Source: Palsa-506 sp963836355
Lineage (GTDB): Bacteria; Actinomycetota; Actinomycetes; Streptosporangiales; Streptosporangiaceae
DNA: 64,000 nt
Assembly (NCBI GenBank): GCA_963836355.1
Contig: CAWIJO010000006.1
Span: 248,001 to 312,000, forward strand
Reading direction: 5' to 3'
Each line of letters opens with the position of its first letter. Positions within the stretch are counted from its first letter, which is position 1. Under the pieces are notes generated by a model. That model saw nothing but the letters and a program-made list of their open reading frames with translations, made no database searches and was not told the origin of the DNA. Below, piece by piece: positions 34,033 through 43,444 of this stretch. Position numbers and translations under genes: made by a program.

Positions 34033-35520
34033 ATGGGCCACGGGGGCTACCTGATCGGCGCTGACATCGGGTCGCAGAGCGTGAAGGCCGTGCTGCTCGA
34101 CCCGGACGGGCAGACGATCGGGTCGGCCGGGGCCGGCTGCGCGATGAGCCATCCGGCCAGTGGCTGGGCCGAGCAGGACCCGGCCGACTGGACCCGCTGC
34201 CTGACGCTGGCCATCCGCCAGCTGATGTCCAGCTCCGGCGTCCGGCCTTCGCAGGTAACCCATCTCGGGCTGGCGTCGCAGGTAGACGGGGTCGTCGCGG
34301 TCGACGCCAAACTCCGCCCACTGCGGCCGGCCATCATCTGGCTGGACCGCCGGGCCACCGGCCAGGCGGCCGACCTCGCGCGGAAGCTGGGCACCGACTA
34401 CATCTTCGCCACCACCGGGCTGAACGCCGACGCCTCACATGTGGCACCGAAGCTGATGTGGCTGCGCGACAACGAGCCGGCCAGCTTCCGCCAGGCGAAG
34501 TCGTTCCCGCCGGTTGGCGGCTACCTGCTCGGCTGGCTGACCGGCGTGCTTGCGCAGGATCACGCCAACGCCTCGTGCACGCTGCTGTATGACGTGCGGA
34601 CCGGCGACTGGCACGACGGGATGCTGCAGGCGGCCGGCCTGGACCCCGCGCTGCTGGCCGAGATCCGGCCATCCGCGCGGGTCGCCGGGACATTGACTTC
34701 GGCGGCCGCGGCCGAGCTCGGGCTCACCGCCGGGTGCGCGGTGGTGACCGGGACCGGCGACGAGCACGCCGCCTGCGTGGGGGCGGGGGCGATCACGCCA
34801 GGCCTGGTCGCGGACGTGACCGGAACCGCGGAGCCGGTCGCGGTGACAGCGCCGAGCCCGGTCTTCGACGCCGAGCGGGTAGTGGAGACCCACGCGCACG
34901 CGATCACCGGCCTGCTGCTGGTGGAAAACCCGGGGTTCGTCTCCGGCGGCTGCACGCTGTGGTGCGCGGAGGCGATTCTCGGCACCGACCAGGCCGGGCT
35001 GTTCGCCCGCGCTGCCCAGGCGCCACCCGGCGCGGACGGGGTGCTGTTCCTGCCCACGATCTCCGGGGCGACCGTGCCGAGATGGAACGACCGGATGCGC
35101 GGCGTGTTCGGCGGCCTGGGCATGAACCACGGGCGGCCGCACCTGGCCCGGGCGGTGCTTGAGGGCTGCGCGTTCGCGCTGAACGACGTGCTCGGGCGGC
35201 TGGATGCACTCGACCTGGGCGGCGATGAGATCCGGGTCGTCGGCGGCGGCGCCCGCAGCGAGCTCTGGCTGCAGATCAAGGCCGACGTCACCGGCCGGAC
35301 GATCCAGCCGGTGCTCGCCGCCGAGCCGACCGCGCTCGGCGCCGCGGTGCTGGCCGGCCTGGCGGCCGGCACATTCGCCGATGCCTCCGACGCGGTGGCG
35401 AGGACGGTGGCGGTCGCGCCGCGCGCATACCAGCCGGACGAGCGGGCCGTGGCGGTCTACGCGGAGCGGTACGCGCAGTACCGCGCCCTCTACGACGGCG
35501 CCGAGGGAGCGCTAGCGTGA
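34033..35520 (+). CDS. FGGY-family carbohydrate kinase (xylulokinase-like)
   Basis: The protein has 495 residues. FGGY N-terminal domain: YLIGADIGSQSVKAVLLDPDG (phosphate loop), IIWLDRRATGQA (usual xylulokinase WxDxR), and the C-terminal domain TGTGDEHAACVGAG (catalytic Asp), GVLFLPTISGATVPRWNDRMRGVFGGL and IRVVGGGARSELWLQIKADVTG, the FGGY signature 2. It phosphorylates a sugar or polyol with ATP, but the substrate cannot be read from sequence. It leads a four-gene operon with 1-4 bp gaps or overlaps. Confidence 0.92.
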   Translation: MGHGGYLIGADIGSQSVKAVLLDPDGQTIGSAGAGCAMSHPASGWAEQDPADWTRCLTLAIRQLMSSSGVRPSQVTHLGLASQVDGVVAVDAKLRPLRPAIIWLDRRATGQAADLARKLGTDYIFATTGLNADASHVAPKLMWLRDNEPASFRQAKSFPPVGGYLLGWLTGVLAQDHANASCTLLYDVRTGDWHDGMLQAAGLDPALLAEIRPSARVAGTLTSAAAAELGLTAGCAVVTGTGDEHAACVGAGAITPGLVADVTGTAEPVAVTAPSPVFDAERVVETHAHAITGLLLVENPGFVSGGCTLWCAEAILGTDQAGLFARAAQAPPGADGVLFLPTISGATVPRWNDRMRGVFGGLGMNHGRPHLARAVLEGCAFALNDVLGRLDALDLGGDEIRVVGGGARSELWLQIKADVTGRTIQPVLAAEPTALGAAVLAGLAAGTFADASDAVARTVAVAPRAYQPDERAVAVYAERYAQYRALYDGAEGALA

Positions 35521-35524
35521 CCAC

Positions 35525-36931
35525 GTGACTGAAGTAATCCTGGACCTTGACGCGTTGCGCGGTGAGCTGGCTGGCTCGCCGGGCGCCGCCCGGCTGCGGT
35601 CGCTTGACCTGGGGCGGGTTATCGAGGGTGACGGCGCCCTGGACGAGCTGGCCCGCGCGGTCGCCGAATTCCCCCGGTCCGGCGCCGGCGTGGTCGTGCT
35701 GGCCGCCGCGACGCCGATAACCGTGGCCGGCCGGGACCTGCGGGCCGAGGCGACCGAGGTGATCGGCCGCGGTTTCGGCGTCGACTGGGTCACCCTCGGC
35801 CCGCCGGCCGGCCAGGTGCACGCCGACGAGCAGACCGTGGCGGCGGCTCGCCAGGCGGCGCAGGGGGCCGGCTGCGTGGTCACCATCGGGTCCGGCACGA
35901 TCACCGACATCGGCAAGCTCGCCGCCGGCAATGACACGCCGCTGATCGTCGTGCAGACCGCCACCAGCGTCAACGGCTACGCTGACCCGTTCTCGGTGCT
36001 GCTGAACCACGGGGTCAAGCGCACCTCGCCATCCCGCTGGCCGGACACGATAGTGATCGATCCGGCAATCCTGGCCGCGGCCCCGGCCGGGCTGAACCGG
36101 GCCGGGGTAGGCGACCTGGCCTCGATGTTCAGCTCGGCGGCGGACTGGTACCTGGCCAGCGTGGCCGGCACCGATCACTCCTACGACCAGGCGGTAACCG
36201 GGCTCAGCCGGCGGCACGGCGCCCGGCTGCTCGCGCTGGCGGCCGGCCTGGACGACCCCGCCAGCCTGGCCGAGCTGGCCCGCATCCTTACCCTGAGCGG
36301 CATCGCGATGGGCGTGGCGGGCTCGACCGCGCCGAGCTCGGGCATGGAGCACGCCGTCAGCCACCTGCTTGAGATGACCGACACCGCCCGCGGGCGGGCA
36401 GGCAGCTACCACGGCACGAAGGTAGGCGTCGCCAGCATCGTGGCCGCCGCCACCTGGGCTCATGTCCGGCGCAAGATCGGCGAAGGGGCGCTGGACCGGC
36501 CGGCCACGATCCCCGATGCCGACCAGGCCAGGGAGCGGATCGGCGTGGCGTTCAAGGGCATCGACTCCGGCGGCGCGATGGCCGCCGAGTGCTTCGCCGA
36601 CTACGCGCGGAAGCTGGCCGTGCTCGCGGCAGGCACCGATCCGCTGGCCGGCCTGCGGGCGGGCTGGGAAAGCCACGACGGTGTCATCGGCGAGCTGCTG
36701 ACCGGCCCGGCCGAGCTGGCCAGCGCGCTGACCGCCGCCGGGCTGCCGGTGCGGTTCGGCGACCTGCCCGATCCGTTCGACGACGACGAGGCGCGCTGGG
36801 CGGTGGCCAACTGCGCACTGCTGCGGCGCCGGTTCGGCGTGGCGGACCTGGCCATGCTGCTCGGCTGCTGGACCGACGACGACGTTGACCAGATCCTCGC
36901 CGACGCGGCCGTGCTAGGCGGACAGGCCTGA
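35525..36931 (+). CDS. sn-glycerol-1-phosphate dehydrogenase-like enzyme (Fe/Zn-dependent ADH superfamily, AraM/EgsA type)
   Basis: The protein has 468 residues. NAD site GSGTITDIGKLAA (about 123-135); metal ligands expected at Asp of GVGDLASMF, His of GMEHAVSHLL and His of GSYHGTKVG, which are in AraM/EgsA order. The N-terminus carries DLDALRGELAGSPGAARLRSLDLGRVIEGDGAL. Bacterial AraM reduces dihydroxyacetone phosphate to sn-glycerol-1-phosphate; homologues also act on other polyol phosphates. The C-terminus is about 70 residues longer than AraM. GTG start 4 bp after the kinase stop. Confidence 0.87.
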   Translation: MTEVILDLDALRGELAGSPGAARLRSLDLGRVIEGDGALDELARAVAEFPRSGAGVVVLAAATPITVAGRDLRAEATEVIGRGFGVDWVTLGPPAGQVHADEQTVAAARQAAQGAGCVVTIGSGTITDIGKLAAGNDTPLIVVQTATSVNGYADPFSVLLNHGVKRTSPSRWPDTIVIDPAILAAAPAGLNRAGVGDLASMFSSAADWYLASVAGTDHSYDQAVTGLSRRHGARLLALAAGLDDPASLAELARILTLSGIAMGVAGSTAPSSGMEHAVSHLLEMTDTARGRAGSYHGTKVGVASIVAAATWAHVRRKIGEGALDRPATIPDADQARERIGVAFKGIDSGGAMAAECFADYARKLAVLAAGTDPLAGLRAGWESHDGVIGELLTGPAELASALTAAGLPVRFGDLPDPFDDDEARWAVANCALLRRRFGVADLAMLLGCWTDDDVDQILADAAVLGGQA

Positions 36932-36932
36932 C

Positions 36933-37796
36933 ATGACGGCCGGACTGCGCCAGCAAGAGTCCGGCCATGTTCAGCTCCGGCGGCCGGAGCGGTTCTTCGA
37001 GGGGTACGCGCTCGATCTCGACGGGACCGTCTACCTGGGCGATGCGCTGCTGCCGGGGGCCGCGGAAACGGTAGCGCGGATCCGGCGGCGCGGCTCGCGG
37101 GTGGTCTTCTTGACCAACAACCCGCTGCGGCCTGCGGCCAGCTACGCCGAGCAGCTGTCCGGCCTCGGCATCCCGGCGGCCGAAGCCGATGTGGTCACCC
37201 CGCTCGGCGTGCTGACCGCGTACCTGAGCCGGCGGCATCCCGGCGCCGTCGTGCTCACCGTCGCCGAGCCGCTGGTGGACCAGACGCTGGCCGCGGCTGG
37301 CATCACGGTGACGACCGACCCGGCTGGGGCCGGGGTCGTCGTGGTGTCGTTCGACCGTACGTTCAGCTATGCCAAGCTGCTGCTTGCCTACCGGGCGGTC
37401 CGGCACTACGGCGCGGTGATCGTCGCCACCAACCCGGACCCGTTCTGCCCGACTCCGGACGGCGGCTGGCCGGACTGCGCAGCCATGCTGGCAGCCGTCG
37501 AGGCCTGCACCGGGGCGCGGGCCGAGGCGATGATGGGCAAGCCGGGCGAGTACATGGCCGCGGAACTGCTGCGGCGGCTGGACGCGCCGCCGGATGCTGC
37601 GGCCATCGTCGGCGACCGGCTGTCGACCGACGTGTCGATGAGCGGCTCGCTCGGCATGACCAGCGTGCTCGTGCTGTCCGGCGCCACCAGCCCCGGCGAG
37701 CTGGCAGGCTCGCCGGTCCGGCCCGACTACGTCATCGAGGGAATCGGCCAGCTGCTGCCCGCGCAAGTAACCCGCACCCCCGGGAGCCGACCGTGA
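36933..37796 (+). CDS. NagD-like HAD-IIA phosphatase
   Basis: The protein has 287 residues. HAD motif I DLDGTVYLGD (nucleophile Asp), motif II VFLTNNP, Lys in MMGKPGEYM and motif III VGDRLSTDV (acid pair) are all present; a C2a cap lies between. NagD, PGP and 4-nitrophenylphosphatase-type enzymes dephosphorylate small metabolites such as phosphoglycolate, glycerol-phosphate or sugar phosphates. One bp separates it from the dehydrogenase stop. In this operon it could remove phosphate from the dehydrogenase product. Confidence 0.9.
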   Translation: MTAGLRQQESGHVQLRRPERFFEGYALDLDGTVYLGDALLPGAAETVARIRRRGSRVVFLTNNPLRPAASYAEQLSGLGIPAAEADVVTPLGVLTAYLSRRHPGAVVLTVAEPLVDQTLAAAGITVTTDPAGAGVVVVSFDRTFSYAKLLLAYRAVRHYGAVIVATNPDPFCPTPDGGWPDCAAMLAAVEACTGARAEAMMGKPGEYMAAELLRRLDAPPDAAAIVGDRLSTDVSMSGSLGMTSVLVLSGATSPGELAGSPVRPDYVIEGIGQLLPAQVTRTPGSRP

Positions 37797-38467
37797 TCGA
37801 GTTCGTCTTCATGCTGACCCACCGCGACCGCACCGTCGATGATCCGCTGTCGGTCTACCGCGAACTGCGCGGGGCGGGCCTGCGGTATATCGGATTCAAG
37901 GACATCGGGGTGCCAGTAGAGGTTCTCGACGAGGTCTGCGTTAAAGCCCATGAAGATGGGCTGGAAGTCATGCTGGAAGTAGTGTCGACCAGCAAGGAAG
38001 ACGAGCTGCGCTCGCTGGCCGCCGCGGCCCTGATCGGGGTCGACTGGGTGCTGGGCGGCACGCACCCGGTCGAGGGCAGCGCGGTGCTGACGGACGTTCC
38101 GGCGCGGTATTGCCCGTTCCCCGGTACCGTGACCGGGCATCCGAGCGTGCTGACCGGCGAGATCGCCGAGATCGCGGACAGCGCGCGGGAAATCACCGCG
38201 CTGGACGGCGTCTCCGGCCTGGATCTGCTCGCCTACCGGCACCCGACCGCGGACGTCGCGAGGCTGACCCGGGCGGTGGTCGAGGCGTCCAGCGGGCCGG
38301 TGATCGCTGCCGGGTCGGTGGCCAGCGTGGCGCAGATCGAGACGCTGGCAGCCGCCGGGGCGTGGGGGTTCACCATCGGCGGCGCGATCCTCGAGGGCAG
38401 GCTGCCGGGCGGGCCGTCGGTAGCCGGGCAGGTCCGCGAGGTGCTGCGGGTCGCCGATGCGACCTGA
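37793..38467 (+). CDS. TIM-barrel protein with HisA-like phosphate site
   Basis: The protein has 224 residues. GTG overlaps the phosphatase stop (GTGA). Strands alternate with helices through EVMLEVVST, DWVLGGTHPVEGS, GVSGLDLLAYRH; the last strands PVIAAGSVASVAQIETLAAAGAWGFTIGGAILEG hold the paired phosphate-binding loops (AAGS, IGGA) common to HisA, HisF and related (beta-alpha)8 enzymes. I do not recognise the substrate. It lacks the motifs of PcrB/GGGP synthases as I know them, despite the logical link with the G1P dehydrogenase. Possible aldolase, isomerase or epimerase. Confidence 0.7.
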   Translation: MIEFVFMLTHRDRTVDDPLSVYRELRGAGLRYIGFKDIGVPVEVLDEVCVKAHEDGLEVMLEVVSTSKEDELRSLAAAALIGVDWVLGGTHPVEGSAVLTDVPARYCPFPGTVTGHPSVLTGEIAEIADSAREITALDGVSGLDLLAYRHPTADVARLTRAVVEASSGPVIAAGSVASVAQIETLAAAGAWGFTIGGAILEGRLPGGPSVAGQVREVLRVADAT

Positions 38468-38497
38468 CCCAGTGCGGCCCGGGCCAGCGCCGCGCTG

Positions 38498-38815
38498 ATG
38501 CCCCGGCCCGTGCCGGCCCAGGCTGCGTTCAGCGCGCCGAAACTCCGCTGGGTGCTCGACGAGGTGCCGGGCGCGCGGTGCGCTGTTCGGCCAGCGTTGC
38601 GGGGCCGAGGGGATGGCGAAGCTGACGCTGGGAACGGGCGCGTTCTTCTGCTGCCATGCCGGGATGTCACCGCCGGCGGTCGTGCCGCAGGGCGTCGTGG
38701 CCAGCTGCGCGTGGCAGCTCGCTACCGGCACGGCGTACGCGCTGGAGGGGTTCGTGCCGAACGCGGGCGGGGTGGCCTGCTGGCTGCGCGCGGCTGGCGC
38801 GTCGAGCAAATCGAG
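38498..38815 (+). pseudogene. Remnant of a second FGGY (glycerol kinase-like) kinase
   Basis: Two fragments in different frames match glycerol kinases: AQAAFSAPKLRWVLDEVPGA (usual FSATKLRWLLDHVPGA), then about 15 codons later ALFGQRCGAEGMAKLTLGTGAFF (usual FGQ...GMAKNTYGTGCF), QGVVASCAWQL and ALEGFVPNAGGVACWLRAAG. Everything before and after these central blocks is missing, and the sequence joining them is too short. A frame change lies near 38590. It is a genuine gene remnant and directly follows the kinase operon on the same strand, suggesting loss of a co-transcribed kinase. Confidence 0.75.
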
Positions 38816-38834
38816 CAAGCTCATCCACGGCGGC

Positions 38835-40178
38835 CTACGCCGTCCACGCGATCGGCAGCTGCTTGACCCCGCGCTGGAAGTTGGAACGCAGGTAGGACGG
38901 CTGGCCTGCGTAGCTGAGCGCCGACGTGCGGGCGGTCACCTCGCCGAATAGCGCGCGCATCTGGGCCCGGGCGAGATGGGCGCCAAGGCAGAAATGCGGG
39001 CCGTGGCCGAAGACCAGGTGCGGGTTGGGATGCCGGCGGATATCGAATTTGGCGGGGTTGCCGAAGACCGCCTCGTCGCGGTTGGCCGAGGTGAACGAGA
39101 CGACTACCTTGTCGCCCGCGCGGATATGCTGCCCGGCCAGCTCGCAGTCGGCAGTCGCGGTGCGGCGGAACGTCATCACCGGGGTCCACCAGCGCAGCAT
39201 CTCCTCGACCGCGCCCGCCATCAGCCCGGGCTCGGCGCGAAGCTCGGCGCGGGCATCCGGGTGCTCAAGCAGCGCGATGCAGGCTCCCGGCAGGCCGTTG
39301 CGCAACGTCTCATTCCCCGCGACGGCGAACAGCCAGAACATGTTCTCGAACTCCTCGACCGATACCCGGCCGCCGCCGTCATCTTCCTGCGCCAGCAGGA
39401 TCGACATCACATCATCCCCGGGACGGCGCCGCTTCTCGGCTGCCAGCAGGTGGGCGTAAGCGTAGAGGTCGGGCATTCCCGCGCGGGTGCGCGGGTCAGG
39501 CAAGCGGCCGTCAGCGCCCGGCGCCGGCCGCAGCGAGATCGCTTCGCGGGCCATCGGCGTTCCGCCGGACGGGTCGAACTCAGCCGAAGCGCAGTAGTCA
39601 GGATCCTGGTAGCCGATGACGCGGTTGGACCAGTCGAACAACAGCCAGCGGTCGCGGTCGGGCACGCCCAGCACATCTGCAAGGGTCAGCAGCGGCAGAT
39701 CGGCGGCCAGCTCCTTGGCGAAGTCACACTCGCCGCGCGGGCCGGCCAGGACCCGGTCGCACAGCTGCCGCGCGTGCCCGCGGATCCGCTGCTCTAGCTG
39801 CCCGACGGCGCGCGGGGTGAATGACCGGCCCAGCAGTCGCCGAAGCCGGGAATGCGCCGGCGGATCCATATTGAGCATCATCCGGCGGACATAGCCGAGT
39901 GCGTCCGCAGTCGCCGGATCCCTGATCTGCGTCGCGCCGAGCCAGGAGGAGAACAGCCGCGGCTGCTTCAGCACCGCCTCGACGTCGGCGTGCCGGAGCA
40001 CGAGCCAGAAGCCGGGGCCGCCCGGCCAGCCGAGCAGCGGAATCTCATCGACCCAGGCGACTGGGCTGCGGTGCCGGAGCCGGCCGAGCGCGTCATACGG
40101 CACCGCGTCGACGTAGGTCGCGGGGTCGAACACGATCTCGGTGTCCGGCCGGGCCAGCTTGTGCTGCGAGCCGGCCAC
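38835..40178 (-). CDS. Cytochrome P450
   Basis: The protein has about 447 residues. I-helix AGNETLRN (usual AGxxT), K-helix EEMLRWW (ExxR), and heme loop FGHGPHFCLGAHLAR with the Cys thiolate ligand near residue 397. The sequence resembles the mycobacterial CYP125/142/124 group (MRRMMLNMDPPAHSRLRRLL; GNETLRNGL), which oxidise sterol or alkyl side chains; the substrate here is unknown. GTG at 40178 has GGAGG at 5 nt and is preferred over GTG at 40184. No ferredoxin gene is adjacent. Confidence 0.93.
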   Translation of the reverse strand: MAGSQHKLARPDTEIVFDPATYVDAVPYDALGRLRHRSPVAWVDEIPLLGWPGGPGFWLVLRHADVEAVLKQPRLFSSWLGATQIRDPATADALGYVRRMMLNMDPPAHSRLRRLLGRSFTPRAVGQLEQRIRGHARQLCDRVLAGPRGECDFAKELAADLPLLTLADVLGVPDRDRWLLFDWSNRVIGYQDPDYCASAEFDPSGGTPMAREAISLRPAPGADGRLPDPRTRAGMPDLYAYAHLLAAEKRRRPGDDVMSILLAQEDDGGGRVSVEEFENMFWLFAVAGNETLRNGLPGACIALLEHPDARAELRAEPGLMAGAVEEMLRWWTPVMTFRRTATADCELAGQHIRAGDKVVVSFTSANRDEAVFGNPAKFDIRRHPNPHLVFGHGPHFCLGAHLARAQMRALFGEVTARTSALSYAGQPSYLRSNFQRGVKQLPIAWTA

Positions 40179-40288
40179 CTTCACCTCCCGTACGGCGGTA
40201 GCTGCCTAGCTCCGAATCTACTGGCTCGATGGGGCCGGGCGGGAGGGCCGCCCGCGGGCCAGCTCAGCGCCGCGGCCATCGCGTTGCC

Positions 40289-41305
40289 CTACAACCAGCT
40301 TCTTCGCTTGAAGACGAGGTAGAGGGTGACGGACGTGACGACCATGAGCGCGAGGGCAAGCGGGTAGCCGAGCGGCCAGTGCAGCTCGGGCATCTTGTCG
40401 AAGTTCATCCCGTAGACCGTCCCGACGAGCGTCGGGGCGAACAGGATGGCAGCCCACGCGGAGATCTTCTTGACCTCTTCGTTCTGCGCGAGGCTGGTCT
40501 CGGTGAGGCTGCGCATCTCCTCGTTCTGCTGCTGGCCAACCAGGGTCGCCTGCACGGTCAGCGCGTTCTGCAGCAGCGCACGGAAGGAGTCGGCCCGCTC
40601 GACGATGCGGATCGCATGATCGTGCACGTCGCGGAGGTTCCGCTGCAATTCCACGTCCACCTGGTACTTGTTGAATCCTGCTTCGAGCGAGCTGAGCATG
40701 CCCAGCAGCGGCCGGGTCGCGCGCTGGAACTCGATCACTTCCCTGGACAGCTCGTAAATTCGCCTGGACGCTGCCGGGTCGCCCTTGAACAGCTGATCCT
40801 CGATTTCGTCGATATCGTTCTCCAGGCCGGCGACGACCGGAGCGTACTCATCGACGACCTGGTCCAAGATCGCGTACAGCACCGCCTCGGGTCCGAGCCG
40901 CAGCAGCTCCGGCGTCCGTTCCAGCCGGTCGCGGACCCGGCCCAGGTCCGGGGCCTCGGCATGGCGGATAGTGACCACGAATCCCTCGCCGGTAAAGACG
41001 TGTACCTCGCCGAACTCCACCTCCTCCTCGTCATCGAGGTAGCGCGCCGGGCGCAGCACGGTGAACAAGGTCGTCCCGTAGCGCTCCAGCTTGGCCCGCT
41101 GGTGGGCGGCGATGGCGTCGTCCACGGCGAGCGGGTGCAGGTCGAACTCCCGCGCCACGGAGCGGATCTCGTCGTCATCAGGACGGTACAGGCCGATCCA
41201 GGCCATCCCGCGGCGCTCGCGCAGTAGCTCGTAAGTCTCGTCCAGGCTGCGCGGATCGGCGCTGCGGCGCCCGTCCACGTAGACGGCGTTGTCGACCAGT
41301 GCCAT
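40289..41305 (-). CDS. CorA-family magnesium/cobalt transporter
   Basis: The protein has 338 residues with a large cytoplasmic N-terminal domain and two C-terminal helices. The family motif YGMNFDKMPELHW (GMN selectivity loop) lies between them, and long helices of the stalk carry LENDIDEIEDQLF and NVELQRNLRDVHDHAIR-type patterns. CorA forms a pentamer that imports divalent metal. ATG has GAGGAT at good spacing. It is co-directional with, and 43 bp after, a drug-exporter gene. Confidence 0.94.
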   Translation of the reverse strand: MALVDNAVYVDGRRSADPRSLDETYELLRERRGMAWIGLYRPDDDEIRSVAREFDLHPLAVDDAIAAHQRAKLERYGTTLFTVLRPARYLDDEEEVEFGEVHVFTGEGFVVTIRHAEAPDLGRVRDRLERTPELLRLGPEAVLYAILDQVVDEYAPVVAGLENDIDEIEDQLFKGDPAASRRIYELSREVIEFQRATRPLLGMLSSLEAGFNKYQVDVELQRNLRDVHDHAIRIVERADSFRALLQNALTVQATLVGQQQNEEMRSLTETSLAQNEEVKKISAWAAILFAPTLVGTVYGMNFDKMPELHWPLGYPLALALMVVTSVTLYLVFKRRSWL

Positions 41306-41348
41306 GTAATCCTCGTGCTCGTGTGATCAACCGTGCGGTCCGGCCGGG

Positions 41349-42947
41349 TCAGCTTCGCTGCTGCTGGGCGAAGTCCTTGCTGCGGATCGCGGCCAGGGAC
41401 ACCACCGCCGAGACCAATGCGATGATCGCCGCCACCAGCAGGATCCCGTTCAGGCCGGTGGTGAAGGCGGCCCGGGTGATCGTTCCCACCGCCTGCCTGG
41501 CAGGCCCGGGCAGCTTGCTGATCACGTTCCCGATCTGCCCGGACTGCACTGCGGTGGCGATCTGCGAGCCCTGGTGGGCCAGCCCGGGCACGGCCGCAAC
41601 CCGGGTCCGCACTTCGTCGCTCACATTGTTGGAGAACAGCGTGCCGAGCAAGGCGATGCCGGTGGCGATCCCGACCTGGCGGAAGGTGGAGTTGATGCCC
41701 GAGGCCATGCCGGCCTGCTGTGGCGGCACCACGCCAACGGCCGTGGAGGCCAGCGGCGGGTTCACCAGGCCGACGCCAAGGCCGCCCACGATCATTCCAG
41801 CGATGAGATGGGTCCAGGTCGAGCCCGCATCGAGCCCGCGCATCAGCAGCAGCCCCGCCCCGACCAGGATCAGGCCTGGCCCGATGAGCAGCCGGACCGG
41901 CACATGTGAGCTCAGCCGCCCGGCCACAACGGCGGTCGCCAGGGTGCCGCCGGACAGGAACATCAGCCGCGCGCCGGTGCCCAGCGGCGAGTAGCCCAGG
42001 ACGTCCTGCAGGTACAGGACGAGATAGAGCAGCATCGCGAAGATCGAGGCGCTGAGCCCGAACGCCGCGACCGAGCCGCCGGCGAAGGTGGGCAGCCGGA
42101 ACAGGCTCAGGTCGAACATCGGGTGCTCGATGCGCAACTCCACGATCACGAACGCGACCAGGAGCACAGCCGCCGCCGCGAAGCAGCCCAGCACGAGGCC
42201 GTCGGTGAAAGACCGCTGGTTCGACTCGATCAGCCCGTAGACCAGGCTCGCCAGCGCCACCGTGAACAGCGCGAAGCCTGCCCAGTCGGGCCGGCTGACT
42301 TGCTGCGCCCGGGACTCTGACACCATCAGCACGGCGATGACGACGGCCACGATGCCGATCGGCACGTTCACGAAGAAGATCCACCGCCAGGACAGGCCGG
42401 AGGTCAGTATGCCGCCGAGCAGCGGGCCGATAGCGACCGCCAGGCCGGTAACCCCGCCCCAGACGCCGAACGCGATCCCTCGGTCCTTGCCGCGGAAGGC
42501 GTCAGCCAGCAGCGCCAGCGACACGGCGAACATGATCGCCCCGCCGACTCCCTGCAGGGCACGGGACAACTGGAGCATCAGCGTGGTCACGGCGAAGCCG
42601 CACAGCGCCGACGCGCCGGTGAACACCGCCAGCCCGATCAGGTACAGCAGGCGGCGGCCGTACATATCCGCGATGCTGCCCGCCGTGAGCAGGAACGCCG
42701 CCAGGGTCAGCGCGTAGGCATCGACGATCCACTGCAGGTCGGAGAAACTCGAATTCAGCGCCAGCTGGATGTCCGGCAGCGCGACGTTCACGATCGTGAT
42801 GTCAAGCAGCAGCATGAGAATGCCGAGGCAGACCGCGACCAGCGTCCACCATTTGTTCCCGCGCTGACCAGGCTCCTCGCCGCCCCCGCTGGCCTGCTTG
42901 CCGCGGCGCTGGCCCGGCCCGGACAACTCGGCATGGGCTTCGGTCAC
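41349..42947 (-). CDS. DHA2-family MFS multidrug exporter (EmrB/QacA type), 14 helices
   Basis: The protein has 532 residues. The first helix LLLDITIVNVALPDIQLAL (motif D1 of the DHA2 family), SSFSDLQWIVDAYALTLAAFLLTAGSIADMYGRRLLYLIGLAVFTGASALCGF (motif A), and GPLLGGILTSGLSWRWIFFVNVPIG (motif C) are textbook. It exports drugs or metabolites using proton motive force. GTG start follows GGGAG. A similar exporter lies at 48841. No regulator of the TetR type is adjacent. Confidence 0.93.
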   Translation of the reverse strand: MTEAHAELSGPGQRRGKQASGGGEEPGQRGNKWWTLVAVCLGILMLLLDITIVNVALPDIQLALNSSFSDLQWIVDAYALTLAAFLLTAGSIADMYGRRLLYLIGLAVFTGASALCGFAVTTLMLQLSRALQGVGGAIMFAVSLALLADAFRGKDRGIAFGVWGGVTGLAVAIGPLLGGILTSGLSWRWIFFVNVPIGIVAVVIAVLMVSESRAQQVSRPDWAGFALFTVALASLVYGLIESNQRSFTDGLVLGCFAAAAVLLVAFVIVELRIEHPMFDLSLFRLPTFAGGSVAAFGLSASIFAMLLYLVLYLQDVLGYSPLGTGARLMFLSGGTLATAVVAGRLSSHVPVRLLIGPGLILVGAGLLLMRGLDAGSTWTHLIAGMIVGGLGVGLVNPPLASTAVGVVPPQQAGMASGINSTFRQVGIATGIALLGTLFSNNVSDEVRTRVAAVPGLAHQGSQIATAVQSGQIGNVISKLPGPARQAVGTITRAAFTTGLNGILLVAAIIALVSAVVSLAAIRSKDFAQQQRS

Positions 42948-43095
42948 GAATGCTCCCGATGGCTTGGGTGCCTGTTCACAAGGCTGGATCTACCCGCGAC
43001 ACGATCATCCCGGATGCCCGCGCCCGCCAGTGCACCGCCCGAGGATGTAGACCTGCTGCGATGTCGGTGCCCTGCCCGATGAGCCGCGGCAGCGG

Positions 43096-43284
43096 CGAAG
43101 ATCCAGGGCCGCCGGGTGCCTGCTGTGGCTGCTGGTGCTGGTGGCTGTCCTGGTCGTAGTCGCGCTGCTGTTCGGCGGCTTCCGGAAGGGGACGCCGACC
43201 ACCGGTGCCGGCGCCCCCGTACCAGTCAGCACAGAAACCATATTTAACGGATCCGCCGCGCCCAGTGCCGGCCCAGCTCGCTAA
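43096..43284 (+). pseudogene. Small membrane protein remnant without a start codon
   Basis: An open frame codes GCLLWLLVLVAVLVVVALLFGG and FRKGTPTTGAG, a form common in short actinobacterial membrane proteins. No ATG, GTG or TTG lies upstream in frame before a stop, so the start is lost. The rest of the 497-bp gap 42948-43444 holds nothing else that I recognise. Confidence 0.45.
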
Positions 43285-43444
43285 CACGTTGAATGTGACG
43301 TTCAACCACACCTGACTGGCCCGATGCCACATCCATCACGTTGGGCAAATCGGGCGAGGACGCGCCCGCCCCGAGGCCGGCCTCGTCCTAACGGGAGGCC
43401 CGCCGCGATGAGCCGGGGGGCCGGCGCGGCGCGGCCTGGTGGCT

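Noticed and set aside
37793..38467. PcrB-type heptaprenylglyceryl phosphate synthase
   Set aside because: It would fit beside a G1P dehydrogenase, but the prenyl and G1P site motifs that I know for PcrB are absent.
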